Below the pieces are notes generated by a model. It saw only the letters and a list, made by a program, of their open reading frames with translations, was not told where the DNA came from and did no database searches. This document shows, one piece after another, positions 48,491 to 57,173 of a stretch of 64,000 bases of DNA. Both the position numbers and the translations under genes were made by a program. Within the stretch, counting starts at the first letter, position 1, and each line of letters starts with the position of its first letter. This DNA comes from Deferribacteraceae bacterium UBA6793 (lineage in GTDB: Bacteria > Chrysiogenota > Deferribacteres > Deferribacterales > Geovibrionaceae): positions 22,312 through 86,311 of the forward strand of contig DKFP01000011.1 of NCBI GenBank assembly GCA_002452405.1, read 5' to 3'.

Positions 48491-49834
48491 ATGCCATATT
48501 ATATTTCAGACACAAAACCGGTATCGGACAGAAAGTACCGTCTGAGATACCGGAAAAACAAAGAGATGCACGTTCTAGTAAAGGATACCTTCGAGTGGCT
48601 GCTCGTGCGCGGCGGACGGCTGCTTTATGACGACGGCAGGGGTGTCATGTTCTTCGACGGCTGTTCGGATGTTTCCGGCGGGTGCGGTGGCTATGGTGAA
48701 AACCGACACCTGTTTCAGAAGATGTCTTTCGTTCTGCCCGTCCATTCATTCGACGCGGACGGCATAAAAGGCGTTCTCTATGCGCTTGCTGATTCTTACA
48801 TTATATACACACCCGAACCGCAGGATGATTTCATGTTCCACTTTTGCATGGAGGAGCTGAAATGTTTCGGCGAGGGGCTGCTTTCTTATGTGAAACGCTG
48901 CGGCGACCCGATGATGAGCTATACCACGCGGGTGCAGTGTCCGGCGGACGGCAACTCGGTTCTTTTCGATTCAATGGGAGTTGTGTACGGTGAACTGATA
49001 AGCATTATGCGGCTGAACACCGACGGCATAATTAACGGGTATGACACAGAGTTTCTGCACGATTTCCGTGTGTCGGTGCGCAGAATCCGTTCGGCGATGT
49101 CTATGCTGAAAGGAGTATACGAGGATACGGAAGAGGCAGAATACAAAAACTTTTTCCGCACCCTCGGCGGATACACAGGAAAGGCAAGGGACATGGATGT
49201 GTACCTTGAGGAACTTGACAGTTACGGCGGTATACTGCCCGATGAGATGAAGGATTCGCTTGCTCCCGTTATAGAGCATTTCAGGCGTGAGAGAGACGAA
49301 AGCTATGAAAAACTTAGAAAATTTCTGACATCAGAGGAGTATGCTGAAGGGCTTTCCGGCTGGGAAAAACTGATCAATTCCCGCGCGCATATCGGGCGCA
49401 GGGGGTTTGTTAACACGAAGAAGGCGGCGAAAAGGGCGCTCACGAAGATTTTCTGTCTGGCGGACGGGATGACGGAGGGGGTTAACGCTGAGACGCCTGA
49501 CGAGCGGATACATGCGATTAGGATAGCCTTTAAAAAGCTGCGGTACTGTATAGAGTTCTTTGCTCTGTTTATAAAAGAGGAGAATACGGCGGACGTTCTG
49601 ACCCGTCTGCGGGCGCTTCAGGACAGTCTGGGCAGATATAACGATCTTTCCGTGCAATGCTCGCATATGCAGGAGCGGCTGAACACAGAAGAGGATGCAA
49701 AGGTGCTCACTGCCTGCGGATATATCCTTGCCGTGCTCACGCTGAAAAAGGCTCAGGAGAGGGAAACAGCGGCGGAACTTATCAGAATATTCCGTAAAGG
49801 CAGGAAACGGGTTAAAAAATCCCTCGGAATTTGA
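48491..49834 (+). CDS. CHAD domain protein with degenerate CYTH-like N-terminus
   Basis: 447 residues. The CHAD domain (conserved-histidine alpha-helical) starts near 185 with FLHDFRVSVRRIRSAMSML and continues with GKARDMDVYLEEL, a second half with RIHAIRIAFKKLRYCIEFF, and LQDSLGRYNDLSVQ. Histidines and clustered Arg/Lys suit binding of polyphosphate, as known for CHAD proteins located on polyphosphate granules. Residues 1-160 keep only a trace of a CYTH triphosphate-tunnel domain (VKDTFEWLLVRGGRLLYDDG). In the polyphosphate cluster with sixA, ppx and ppk1. Confidence 0.9.
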   Translation: MPYYISDTKPVSDRKYRLRYRKNKEMHVLVKDTFEWLLVRGGRLLYDDGRGVMFFDGCSDVSGGCGGYGENRHLFQKMSFVLPVHSFDADGIKGVLYALADSYIIYTPEPQDDFMFHFCMEELKCFGEGLLSYVKRCGDPMMSYTTRVQCPADGNSVLFDSMGVVYGELISIMRLNTDGIINGYDTEFLHDFRVSVRRIRSAMSMLKGVYEDTEEAEYKNFFRTLGGYTGKARDMDVYLEELDSYGGILPDEMKDSLAPVIEHFRRERDESYEKLRKFLTSEEYAEGLSGWEKLINSRAHIGRRGFVNTKKAAKRALTKIFCLADGMTEGVNAETPDERIHAIRIAFKKLRYCIEFFALFIKEENTADVLTRLRALQDSLGRYNDLSVQCSHMQERLNTEEDAKVLTACGYILAVLTLKKAQERETAAELIRIFRKGRKRVKKSLGI

Positions 49835-49853
49835 TATACTTGTAATAAAATGC

Positions 49854-49934
49854 GGGATCGCTTCGGGCATGAAGCCCTCGCGAAGACGAAACCCATATCG
49901 GTCTCTGCGAGGGCATATGCCCGAAGCAGTCTCA
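49854..49934 (+). repeat. Dispersed palindromic repeat, full form (R4)
   Basis: Begins GGGATCGCTTCGGGC, has CCCTCGCGAAGACG and GTCTCTGCGAGGGC, ends GCCCGAAGCAGTCTCA. It fills the spacer between the CHAD gene and ppx, ending 13 bases before the ppx ATG. Confidence 0.8.
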
Positions 49935-49947
49935 CTTAGGAGCACTG

Positions 49948-51474
49948 ATGGCATCAAACGACAGCGTAAGGGTGGCTGTTGCCGACATAGGCAGCAACTC
50001 TCTCCGCTTACAGATTTCCGAAGTTAAGGACAAAAGCTACCGCGTCCTTGAAGACTACAAGGAAATGATACGTCTCGGCGACGCTATCTACACGCTTGGC
50101 TATTTCCCCAAAGAAACAATAGAAACACTTGTTAATACACTGAATAATGTCAGGCGTCTTGCCGAGAGCAAAGGATGCAGAACAATACGCGCCATCGCCA
50201 CGGCAGCCTTTCGTGAGGCAGATAATCTGGGCGAGACACTTAACATTATCGAACAGGAATGTGATATCAAAATAGAGGTTATCAGCGGGCAGGAGGAAGC
50301 ACGGCTGACATATCTCGCGGCGAGCGCCAATTTTGAGCTGAAAGACCGCCATGCCCTCATAACGGACATCGGCGGCGGAAGTGCAGAATACACCTTAGTT
50401 AAGAACGGAAGCGTTGAGAAAGCTAAAAGCCTTCCGCTGGGGTGCAACAGGCTCACCCGCGAGTTTCTCGACGGCGATCCGCCCACCTCGGCACAGATTC
50501 TCGCGATGAAGGAACACATTGCCGATTTTATTGATAAGATGAAGCTGGGCAGGGGCATCGAGATGCTTATATGCACCGGCGGCTCCATGAACAACGTGGG
50601 CTATATCTGCCATTACAAAGATAAGGTGCTCCGTGACAGTTTTGTTAAGTACGTTGAGCGGAAGTTCCTGAAAAAATTCATCAGTGATATCCGCGTTAAG
50701 ACAACTGAGGAGCGTATAAAAATAGAGGGTATGGAAGAGAAACGGGCGGACATCATTCTTGCGGCGGCGATCCAGACCGACATGATACTGGAAGAGACGG
50801 GAATAGACGGGTTTTATACCCTTACAGGCGGATTGCGCGCGGGTTTGACCATAGATACCATAAACAAGATGGGGATAGAGCTTCCTTTCCAGAACAGCAT
50901 GGACGGAGTGCGCTATTCCAGACTGATAGAGATAGGCAACAAGTTCGACTTTGACGAAGCTGGCGCCTTTCAGGTTGAGAAGCTGGCGAAGATGCTTTTT
51001 GATGGACTGAAAGACCGCATGGGATTGATAGAGCGCGACTGGGCTCTCCTTGAGGCGGCTGCTCTGCTTAGAGATATCGGTAAGCACATAGCCTATTCGA
51101 AACACCATAAACACTCTTATTATATGATAAAACACTCGGAACTTGTGGGATATACCCACGAAGAGATAGAGGAGATCGCGAGCATTGCCAGATACCACAG
51201 AAAGAGTATGCCGAAAACAGCACACGACGAATTTATCTCTCTGTCGCCTGAAATGCAGCTCAGGGTTGAGAAACTGGCCGCGCTGCTCAGACTTGCCATC
51301 GCACTGGACAGAACCCACAAGGGGCTGATAGACAGAATAGAAGTCACAGTAACGGCGACATCTATAGATATAAAACCCATATCCGATAAGGATATAACGC
51401 TTGAAATAAAAGACTTTGAACGAAACCGGGATATGCTTGTTAAGTTGCTGAAACTCCCCGTAAGGCTGGTATGA
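49948..51474 (+). CDS. ppx: Ppx/GppA exopolyphosphatase with HD-type C-terminal domain
   Basis: 508 residues. Hydrolyses terminal phosphates of polyphosphate or pppGpp. All actin-fold motifs are intact: VADIGSNSLRLQIS (phosphate 1), ISGQEEARLTYLA (catalytic Glu region), ALITDIGGGSAEYTLV (phosphate 2) and LICTGGSMNNV (adenosine-type loop). The C-terminal HD-like domain has LRDIGKHIAYSKHHKHSYYMI and IASIARYHRKSMPK. It overlaps the next, degenerate paralogue by ATGA. Confidence 0.93.
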   Translation: MASNDSVRVAVADIGSNSLRLQISEVKDKSYRVLEDYKEMIRLGDAIYTLGYFPKETIETLVNTLNNVRRLAESKGCRTIRAIATAAFREADNLGETLNIIEQECDIKIEVISGQEEARLTYLAASANFELKDRHALITDIGGGSAEYTLVKNGSVEKAKSLPLGCNRLTREFLDGDPPTSAQILAMKEHIADFIDKMKLGRGIEMLICTGGSMNNVGYICHYKDKVLRDSFVKYVERKFLKKFISDIRVKTTEERIKIEGMEEKRADIILAAAIQTDMILEETGIDGFYTLTGGLRAGLTIDTINKMGIELPFQNSMDGVRYSRLIEIGNKFDFDEAGAFQVEKLAKMLFDGLKDRMGLIERDWALLEAAALLRDIGKHIAYSKHHKHSYYMIKHSELVGYTHEEIEEIASIARYHRKSMPKTAHDEFISLSPEMQLRVEKLAALLRLAIALDRTHKGLIDRIEVTVTATSIDIKPISDKDITLEIKDFERNRDMLVKLLKLPVRLV

Positions 51475-52988
51475 AGAACGGAATCTTTGCTGCCATCAAC
51501 ATAGGCGCCAGCGCCTTTAGAATGCACATTAGCGAATATCTGAACGGTGAGGAACGAACTCTCGAATACCTGATAAAACCTTTCAGGCTTGGAAGAGACA
51601 CCTTCACCAAAGGATACATATCGCTGGAAAGCGTATACGCTTCCACCGATATCCTGAAAAAATTCAAGATCAAAATGGACGAGTACGGTGTTAAGAAGAA
51701 CTACGTTGCCGTGTGCACCAGCGGTGTGCGCGAGGCGGGCAATCAGGCTTTCTTTATAAACCATATCCGTCAGGAGACGGGGCTTGAGCTTGAGGTTATC
51801 CAGCCATCCGACGAGATTTATATAAAATTTGTAAGTGTTAAAAATGACATAGAAGATTTTGACGACTACGAGAAGGAAGGCGTTCTTTTGGCGAACATTT
51901 CCAGTGGAAATATCGCCATGGCTATATTAAAGGACGAACAGAACATCTATTCAGGTGCGCTGCCCTACGGTTCGCTGAGGTTGCGCCGTATCTTCGGCGA
52001 CATCCCCGCCCGCATAAGATATAAGGCTTACGAGCAGTACGTGGAAAAGATGTGTTATTCCATGAAGAGCGCACTGCCTGTCGGCTGTAAGCTGAAATAT
52101 TTCGTCAGTGCCGGTTCGTCTCTGAACGTTCTTCTGAATATTTTTAAGCCGAAAAAGAATATGCTTTCCAGAAAACAGCTTGAGGAGCTTTACGACCGCG
52201 TCAAACAGCTTCCGCGGGACAACATACAGTCCGTGATGAACATCCGCAAGGACGAGGCGAGCGTGCTTGTGCCAACCCTTGTGACCTATCTGAAACTTAT
52301 GGACTTTATAGGAACCGACTACGTTCGGTTTTCCAGTATGCCGTTTCCTCATATGCTGAGCCTTTTCTATACCAAAACCGTGCGCGACCGAGGATTTTTC
52401 AACCGCGTGCGAAACACTGTTTATGCACTGGGCGAGCGTTTCAACATGGACAGAGAACACGCCGACACCACTGTCCGGTTCTCCATGAAGCTGTTCGATG
52501 CGCTGAAACCTCTGCACTCACTGGGCAGGGCGGAGAAATTTATCCTTGAAGCGGCGGCGGTGCTCTCCGACGTAGGGTATTATATTGACTCGGTGAAACA
52601 TAATCAGCACTCTTACTATCTGGTTCAGTCATTACAGATACCGGGTCTGCCGCGTGAAAGGGTCAAGCTGGTTTCCTATCTCGTGCTGATGCACAACGGC
52701 GACGTGGACAAGTGGTTTGAGCAGAAATATCACTATTTCCCAATAGAAAAACAGCTTCTTATAAAGAAACTGGTTAGTATACTGAGAATCGCCGATTCTC
52801 TTGATGCATCCCATATGAACATTGTTCAGGATTTTGAAGTGGAGATGCAGACGGGAAAGGTTGTTATAAAGGCAAAATGCCGGAGCATGGCGTTCCTTGA
52901 GAAACATGCGTTCAGTGAAAAGAGCAAAATATTCACCGACACATTCGGTATACCGATAGAGCTTGAAACAAGAATACTTTACGAATAG
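51471..52988 (+). CDS. Degenerate Ppx/GppA paralogue (probably non-catalytic)
   Basis: 505 residues, same fold and length as the upstream gene, translationally coupled by ATGA. The functional loops have changed: AAINIGASAFRMHIS for DIGSNS, IQPSDEIYIKF for GQEEARLTY, LLANISSGNIAMAIL for DIGGGS, and VSAGSSLNVL for CTGGS. TSGVREAGNQAF (family TSAxREAxN) and the C-terminal HD-like part (DVGYYIDSVKHNQHSYYLVQ) are kept. It may be a regulatory or scaffold partner of the active Ppx (inference). Confidence 0.85.
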   Translation: MKNGIFAAINIGASAFRMHISEYLNGEERTLEYLIKPFRLGRDTFTKGYISLESVYASTDILKKFKIKMDEYGVKKNYVAVCTSGVREAGNQAFFINHIRQETGLELEVIQPSDEIYIKFVSVKNDIEDFDDYEKEGVLLANISSGNIAMAILKDEQNIYSGALPYGSLRLRRIFGDIPARIRYKAYEQYVEKMCYSMKSALPVGCKLKYFVSAGSSLNVLLNIFKPKKNMLSRKQLEELYDRVKQLPRDNIQSVMNIRKDEASVLVPTLVTYLKLMDFIGTDYVRFSSMPFPHMLSLFYTKTVRDRGFFNRVRNTVYALGERFNMDREHADTTVRFSMKLFDALKPLHSLGRAEKFILEAAAVLSDVGYYIDSVKHNQHSYYLVQSLQIPGLPRERVKLVSYLVLMHNGDVDKWFEQKYHYFPIEKQLLIKKLVSILRIADSLDASHMNIVQDFEVEMQTGKVVIKAKCRSMAFLEKHAFSEKSKIFTDTFGIPIELETRILYE

Positions 52989-52995
52989 GTTTTTT

Positions 52996-53072
52996 GAGAC
53001 TGCCGCGTCAGCCTCACGGCTTCCTCGCAGAGATGGTATCTGTCTTCGCGAGCCGAAGGCGTGGCGATCTCA
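52996..53072 (-). repeat. Dispersed palindromic repeat, inverted orientation (R5)
   Basis: Begins GAGACTGCCGCGTCAGCC and ends GGCGATCTCA, the reverse complement arrangement of R3. It lies between the ppx paralogue and ppk1. The ppk1 frame is open through it, which tempts a too-early start call at 52994. Confidence 0.8.
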
Positions 53073-53107
53073 TTTTCTTAATGCAAATCAGCAGGGAGTT
53101 GGCTTAT

Positions 53108-55135
53108 ATGAGTGTCAGTCCGTATATAAACAGAGAACTTAGCTGGCTGGAATTTAACAGGCGGGTGATGATGGAGGCGGTGGATTCTTCTGTTCCGCTT
53201 CTGGAAAGGCTTAAATTTCTCGCTATATTCTCTTCAAACCTCGACGAGTTCTTCATGATACGCGTTGGCGGTCTGCGCGACCAGATAGAGGCGGGCTATA
53301 CAAAGCTGGATGCGTCCGGCAGCACACCCGAAGAACAGCTTGAACATATCAGCGCCAAAGCCCACGAGCTGACCAGTCTTCGTCAGGAGATTTTTGCCGG
53401 GCTGAAAAAAGACCTCGAAAAAGAGGGCATAATGATTGCCCCGACCCTTACGGCAAATCTGGACGATATCACCGAAGCCATATTTAACGAGGAGATATAT
53501 CCGGTTATCTCCCCCGTGACACTCTCTTCAAACAACCCTATGCCGTTCATACATAACCTGCGCCTGTGCCTTTATGTGCTTATCAAAAAGGACGGTGTTG
53601 TGCACCACTCCATAATAATCCTGCCGGAAAACCTGCGCAGGATATTCCGCGTTAAGCTGGATAAGACCTATTTTCTTTTTACAGAAGATATACTTACAAA
53701 ATATCTCAATATTGTTTATCCCGATTATGAGGTCCTTGACAGCTATTTTCTGCGGGTGACAAGGAACGCCGACCTGACTCTGGATGAAGAGGAATCGGAC
53801 GACCTGCTTATATCTATCCAGAACTTCCTGAAATCGAGAAAAAAAGGAGGTATCTGCCGCGTGGAGACAGACAGCCGTCTGCCTCAGGAGATACTTGACC
53901 ACATGGCGGCTCACCTGCATTTCTCCCACAATGACGTATATATTATCGACGACATAATAGATATGACTTCCCTGTTTTCTGTTGCCGGCGAGCGTCCGGA
54001 TCTGTGCTATCCGCCGTTCAAGCCTGTTCTTCCGGAGCATATCGACGGCGGGGCAAATATTTTCGAGCAGATAAAGAAACAGGACATAATTATGTACCGC
54101 CCGTTCCATGATTTCGGGCTGGTTTCCCGTATGGTCGCCGCCGCCGCTGCGGATCCGGACGTTATGGCTATCAAAATGACTCTGTACAGGGCTAACAAAA
54201 ACTCAACCATTCTTGAAAGCCTGATAAAGGCAGTGAAGAACGGCAAACACGTCAGTGTGGTCATAGAGCTGAAGGCGCGCTTTGATGAGGAGCGGAACGT
54301 TGATTGGGCGAATATGCTTGAAGAGGCGGGCTGCATCGTCACATACGGCATAGCCGGACTGAAAATACACGCGAAAAACCTTATGATCGTGCGCAGGGAG
54401 AGCGGGCACGTTGTGCGCTATTCCCACATGTCCACCGGGAACTTCAACGAGTTCACTGCGGGCATCTATACCGATATCGACTATATCACCGCCGACGACG
54501 ACGTGGGCAAAGACAGCGCGGCAATGTTCAATTTCCTTATGGGTTACACTGACATAGGTACATGGAACAGATTTTATCTCGCGCCGAAATACATAAAGCC
54601 GAAAGTGCTTGAACTTATCGACGAGGAGATAGCCTTTGCCAAAGCGGGCAAAGAGGCAAAGATGATCGTAAAGGTCAATGCCATCATCGACAGAACGCTT
54701 ATGGATAAGCTGATAGAGGCTTCGTGTGCAGGTGTTAAAATAGAGCTTATCGTACGGGGTATCTGCGGAATAAGGGCTGGCATAAAGGGCGTGACGGAGA
54801 ATATCCGTGTGCGCAGTATAGTGGGCAGGTTCCTTGAGCACCCCAGAATAATTTACTTCCATGCCGGCGGCAAAAAGAGGGTGTTTTTCAGCACCGCTGA
54901 CTGGATGGAGCGCAATATGGACAGGCGGGTTGAGCTGTTTTTCGAGGTTATGAAGAAAGAAGGCAGGAATTTCCTGTTCAATATCCTTGACCTGAACATG
55001 CGAGATAACCAGAAGGTCTGGATGCAGAAAGGTTCTGAGTATGTAAAAGTGAAAGGAACTAAAGACAAACTCAACTATCAGGACTATCTTATAGAAAATA
55101 ACGACAAACTTTATTCCCTGAAGGCGAAGCTATGA
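53108..55135 (+). CDS. ppk1: Polyphosphate kinase 1
   Basis: 675 residues from ATG 53108, with GGAG nine bases upstream; the upstream in-frame extension is repeat R5. Reversibly transfers phosphate from ATP to polyphosphate. N domain YINRELSWLEFNRRVM and FSSNLDEFFMIRVGGL; catalytic His in RYSHMSTGNFNEF near 438; second conserved His region FHAGGKKRVFFSTADWMERNMDRRVE near 585. Length is close to the family (about 690). Last large gene of the polyphosphate cluster, overlapping a 40-residue ORF by ATGA. Confidence 0.96.
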   Translation: MSVSPYINRELSWLEFNRRVMMEAVDSSVPLLERLKFLAIFSSNLDEFFMIRVGGLRDQIEAGYTKLDASGSTPEEQLEHISAKAHELTSLRQEIFAGLKKDLEKEGIMIAPTLTANLDDITEAIFNEEIYPVISPVTLSSNNPMPFIHNLRLCLYVLIKKDGVVHHSIIILPENLRRIFRVKLDKTYFLFTEDILTKYLNIVYPDYEVLDSYFLRVTRNADLTLDEEESDDLLISIQNFLKSRKKGGICRVETDSRLPQEILDHMAAHLHFSHNDVYIIDDIIDMTSLFSVAGERPDLCYPPFKPVLPEHIDGGANIFEQIKKQDIIMYRPFHDFGLVSRMVAAAAADPDVMAIKMTLYRANKNSTILESLIKAVKNGKHVSVVIELKARFDEERNVDWANMLEEAGCIVTYGIAGLKIHAKNLMIVRRESGHVVRYSHMSTGNFNEFTAGIYTDIDYITADDDVGKDSAAMFNFLMGYTDIGTWNRFYLAPKYIKPKVLELIDEEIAFAKAGKEAKMIVKVNAIIDRTLMDKLIEASCAGVKIELIVRGICGIRAGIKGVTENIRVRSIVGRFLEHPRIIYFHAGGKKRVFFSTADWMERNMDRRVELFFEVMKKEGRNFLFNILDLNMRDNQKVWMQKGSEYVKVKGTKDKLNYQDYLIENNDKLYSLKAKL

Positions 55136-55254
55136 GCAAAAAATGCGGCGAAAAACCGAAAAAAGATAAAGACAAAGAGTTCGAATGTTCAAAGTGCGGG
55201 GCGCAGTCCAACAAAAAGGAGAAGCTCTGCAAGCCGAAAAAGACGGATAAGTAA
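55132..55254 (+). CDS. 40-residue lysine-rich, four-cysteine peptide coupled to ppk1
   Basis: ATG 55132 overlaps the ppk1 stop (ATGA) and TAA is at 55252-55254. The peptide opens MSKKCGEKPKKDKDKEFECS and continues with KCGAQS, ending CKPKKTDK: about 15 Lys of 40 residues, and four Cys that could form a small zinc site (C-x13-C-x2-C then a later C). Too short for family assignment, but the overlap, the coding-like composition and the normal stop support a real gene. A lysine-rich peptide beside polyphosphate kinase could bind polyphosphate (inference). Confidence 0.6.
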   Translation: MSKKCGEKPKKDKDKEFECSKCGAQSNKKEKLCKPKKTDK

Positions 55255-55255
55255 C

Positions 55256-55383
55256 GAGACTGCTTCACCCTTACAGGGTTCGCAGAGACGTAATCTTTTT
55301 CCGTCTTCGCGAGGGCTAACTAGCCGAAGGCTGTATGAGTCCATATTCAATTTAGTTGTCGAATAATGCCCGAAGCGATCTCA
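55256..55383 (-). repeat. Dispersed palindromic repeat, inverted and interrupted (R6)
   Basis: Begins GAGACTGCTTCACCC right after the 40-residue gene and ends GCCCGAAGCGATCTCA. CGTCTTCGCGAGGGC is in the middle, and an extra stretch (about 55321-55367) not found in other copies interrupts it. The convergent metal-uptake operon ends 38 bases further on. Confidence 0.7.
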
Positions 55384-55420
55384 TACTCTTTAAACCGCGT
55401 CATTAATTTCGTTAAGTGCT

Positions 55421-56170
55421 CTAAAATATTACGGCGTATTTTCCCTCCACCTGACGGATACTTATGTCCGTTCTGTATGCCTCTGTGAGCGCCTCGTCGG
55501 TAAGCCCGCCGCGGCATCCGTGGTAGATTATCTTTCCGTCGTTCATCAGCATCACAGTATCGGCATACCGCATGGCAAGGTTCAAATCGTGCATCACAAC
55601 CAGCGTCGCGAGCCTTCCGCGTTTTGTTATCTCTGAAACCGTATCCATTATATCCAACTGATTCCTGACATCCAGATGGTTTATAGGTTCGTCCAGCATA
55701 AGTATCTCCGCCTGCTGAACCAGAGCGCGGGCAATGAGCGTTTTCTGAAACTCACCGCCGGAAAGCTCCGTGACGCATTTGTCCCGCATACAGGCGATAC
55801 CCATGTCCTCCATGACGCTGTCGGTTATATCTTTGTCGTTGCTGCCGGGGTGCCAGCTTATGTGGGGCTTGCGACCAAGAAGCACTGAATCATACACACT
55901 GCAAGGCACCGCGTGGGTGAACTGGGGCAGATAGGCTATGTGTTTTGCTATCTCAGGACGTTTCATGCCGGAGATCTTTTTATCCCTGACCGTAACCTCG
56001 CCCCATGTGGGTTTATGTATTCCGCAGGCTATCTTCATCAGTGTGGATTTGCCCGCTCCGTTTGGTCCTATCACGGCGCAGAGTTCCCCTTCGCCAAGGG
56101 TGAATGACACCTCTTCAAGTATCTTTCTGCCGTTTTTAAGTTGAAAAGTGAGATTATTAGCGGTGAGCAT
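55421..56170 (-). CDS. ABC transporter ATP-binding protein (iron-chelate/cobalamin type)
   Basis: 249 residues. Walker A GPNGAGKSTL near 36, Q-loop YLPQF, signature LSGGEFQ, Walker B EILMLDEP, switch His VVMHDLN. FecE/BtuD/HmuV subfamily by length and sequence. It overlaps the permease gene by 14 bases and is the last gene of the TonB-methyltransferase-ABC operon. Energises uptake of a metal chelate from the periplasm. Confidence 0.94.
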   Translation of the reverse strand: MLTANNLTFQLKNGRKILEEVSFTLGEGELCAVIGPNGAGKSTLMKIACGIHKPTWGEVTVRDKKISGMKRPEIAKHIAYLPQFTHAVPCSVYDSVLLGRKPHISWHPGSNDKDITDSVMEDMGIACMRDKCVTELSGGEFQKTLIARALVQQAEILMLDEPINHLDVRNQLDIMDTVSEITKRGRLATLVVMHDLNLAMRYADTVMLMNDGKIIYHGCRGGLTDEALTEAYRTDISIRQVEGKYAVIF

Positions 56171-57173
56171 GTTTCATAGACCTCCTGAGAAGCAGAAAAA
56201 GGAACATCGGCACACCTGCAAAGGCGGTTATGACGCCGACGGGGAGCGATACGGGATAGAACATGAGCTGACCCATGAGGTCTGCGCCAAGAAGGAATAC
56301 TCCGCCCAGAACTGCGGAAGCCGGAATCAGAAACCCGTGCCCTGAATGGCGGAAGATGAGCCGCACCATGTGGGGTGCGATGAGTCCGACGAAACCTATC
56401 ACCCCGTAATATGCAGTTGCGAACGCCGCCATTACGGATGTTGCCGCAAGAGAGGCTATGCGTATCTTTTTCACCTCGACACCCAGCCCCGATGCGGAGA
56501 GTTCGCCCCATTGTATAGCGTTATAGCTCCAGCTGAGCCTAAGAGAGAACAGCAATCCGGCGACGGTGACACATATAACGGTTATCGCTTCGCTCCAGCC
56601 GCCCTTTCCGAGGTCGCCGAACGTCCAGAATACTGCCGCCGCAAGCTGTGTGTCTGTTGAAAAGAACTGCATCAGCATCGTGCAGGCACTGAAAAATGCG
56701 GACATAGCCACGCCCGCAAGGATAAGCCCCTGCGGCGTCATGCCCCGCACGAATGAAAAGAGCAGGATAATAAGTGCGGACAGAACAGAGCCTATGAACG
56801 CTCCGAGGGCAACGCTGCCCAGCCCTGTAAATATGGTGGAACCTGCTCCGAGCATTATGATTGAAAAGGTCGCGCCGAAAGCCGCACCCTGCGAAAGTCC
56901 CAGTGTGAAGGAGGAGGCGAGGGGGTTATTCAGTATGTTCTGCAAAATCACGCCGCTGACGGACAGCGCGCCGCCCACCGCCAGTGCAGCCGCTATGCGG
57001 GGCAGGCGCAGATGCCATATGAAATATTTAAGGTCTTCATCGTTCCCGCCCCCGAAAAGAGCAGCGGCGGTCTCAGCCCATGTATGCTCAACCGCCCCGT
57101 GTTTAAGTCCCGAAAGTGTAAAAATAACGAGCAGGGCACAGAGCACCGTCCAGAAAATAAGCCGGCTTACCAT
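56157..57173 (-). CDS. ABC transporter permease, FecCD/BtuC family
   Basis: 338 residues, about ten membrane segments. Family motifs: LRLPRIAAALAVGGALSVSGVILQNILNNPLASSFTLG near 50-85 and GVIGFVGLIAPHMVRLIF (the ATPase-contact loop) near 260. It forms the homodimeric inner-membrane channel for siderophore, haem or cobalamin-type ligands. Overlaps the binding-protein gene by seven bases. Confidence 0.95.
   Translation of the reverse strand: MVSRLIFWTVLCALLVIFTLSGLKHGAVEHTWAETAAALFGGGNDEDLKYFIWHLRLPRIAAALAVGGALSVSGVILQNILNNPLASSFTLGLSQGAAFGATFSIIMLGAGSTIFTGLGSVALGAFIGSVLSALIILLFSFVRGMTPQGLILAGVAMSAFFSACTMLMQFFSTDTQLAAAVFWTFGDLGKGGWSEAITVICVTVAGLLFSLRLSWSYNAIQWGELSASGLGVEVKKIRIASLAATSVMAAFATAYYGVIGFVGLIAPHMVRLIFRHSGHGFLIPASAVLGGVFLLGADLMGQLMFYPVSLPVGVITAFAGVPMFLFLLLRRSMKHAHR

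Noticed and set aside
50395..51318. 307-codon open frame antisense to ppx
   Set aside because: A shadow of the ppx codon pattern; no recognisable protein features.
52994..53107. 38-residue N-terminal extension of PPK1
   Set aside because: It is the translation of repeat R5; the family N-terminus (NRELSWLEFN) begins just after ATG 53108, which has its own ribosome-binding site.
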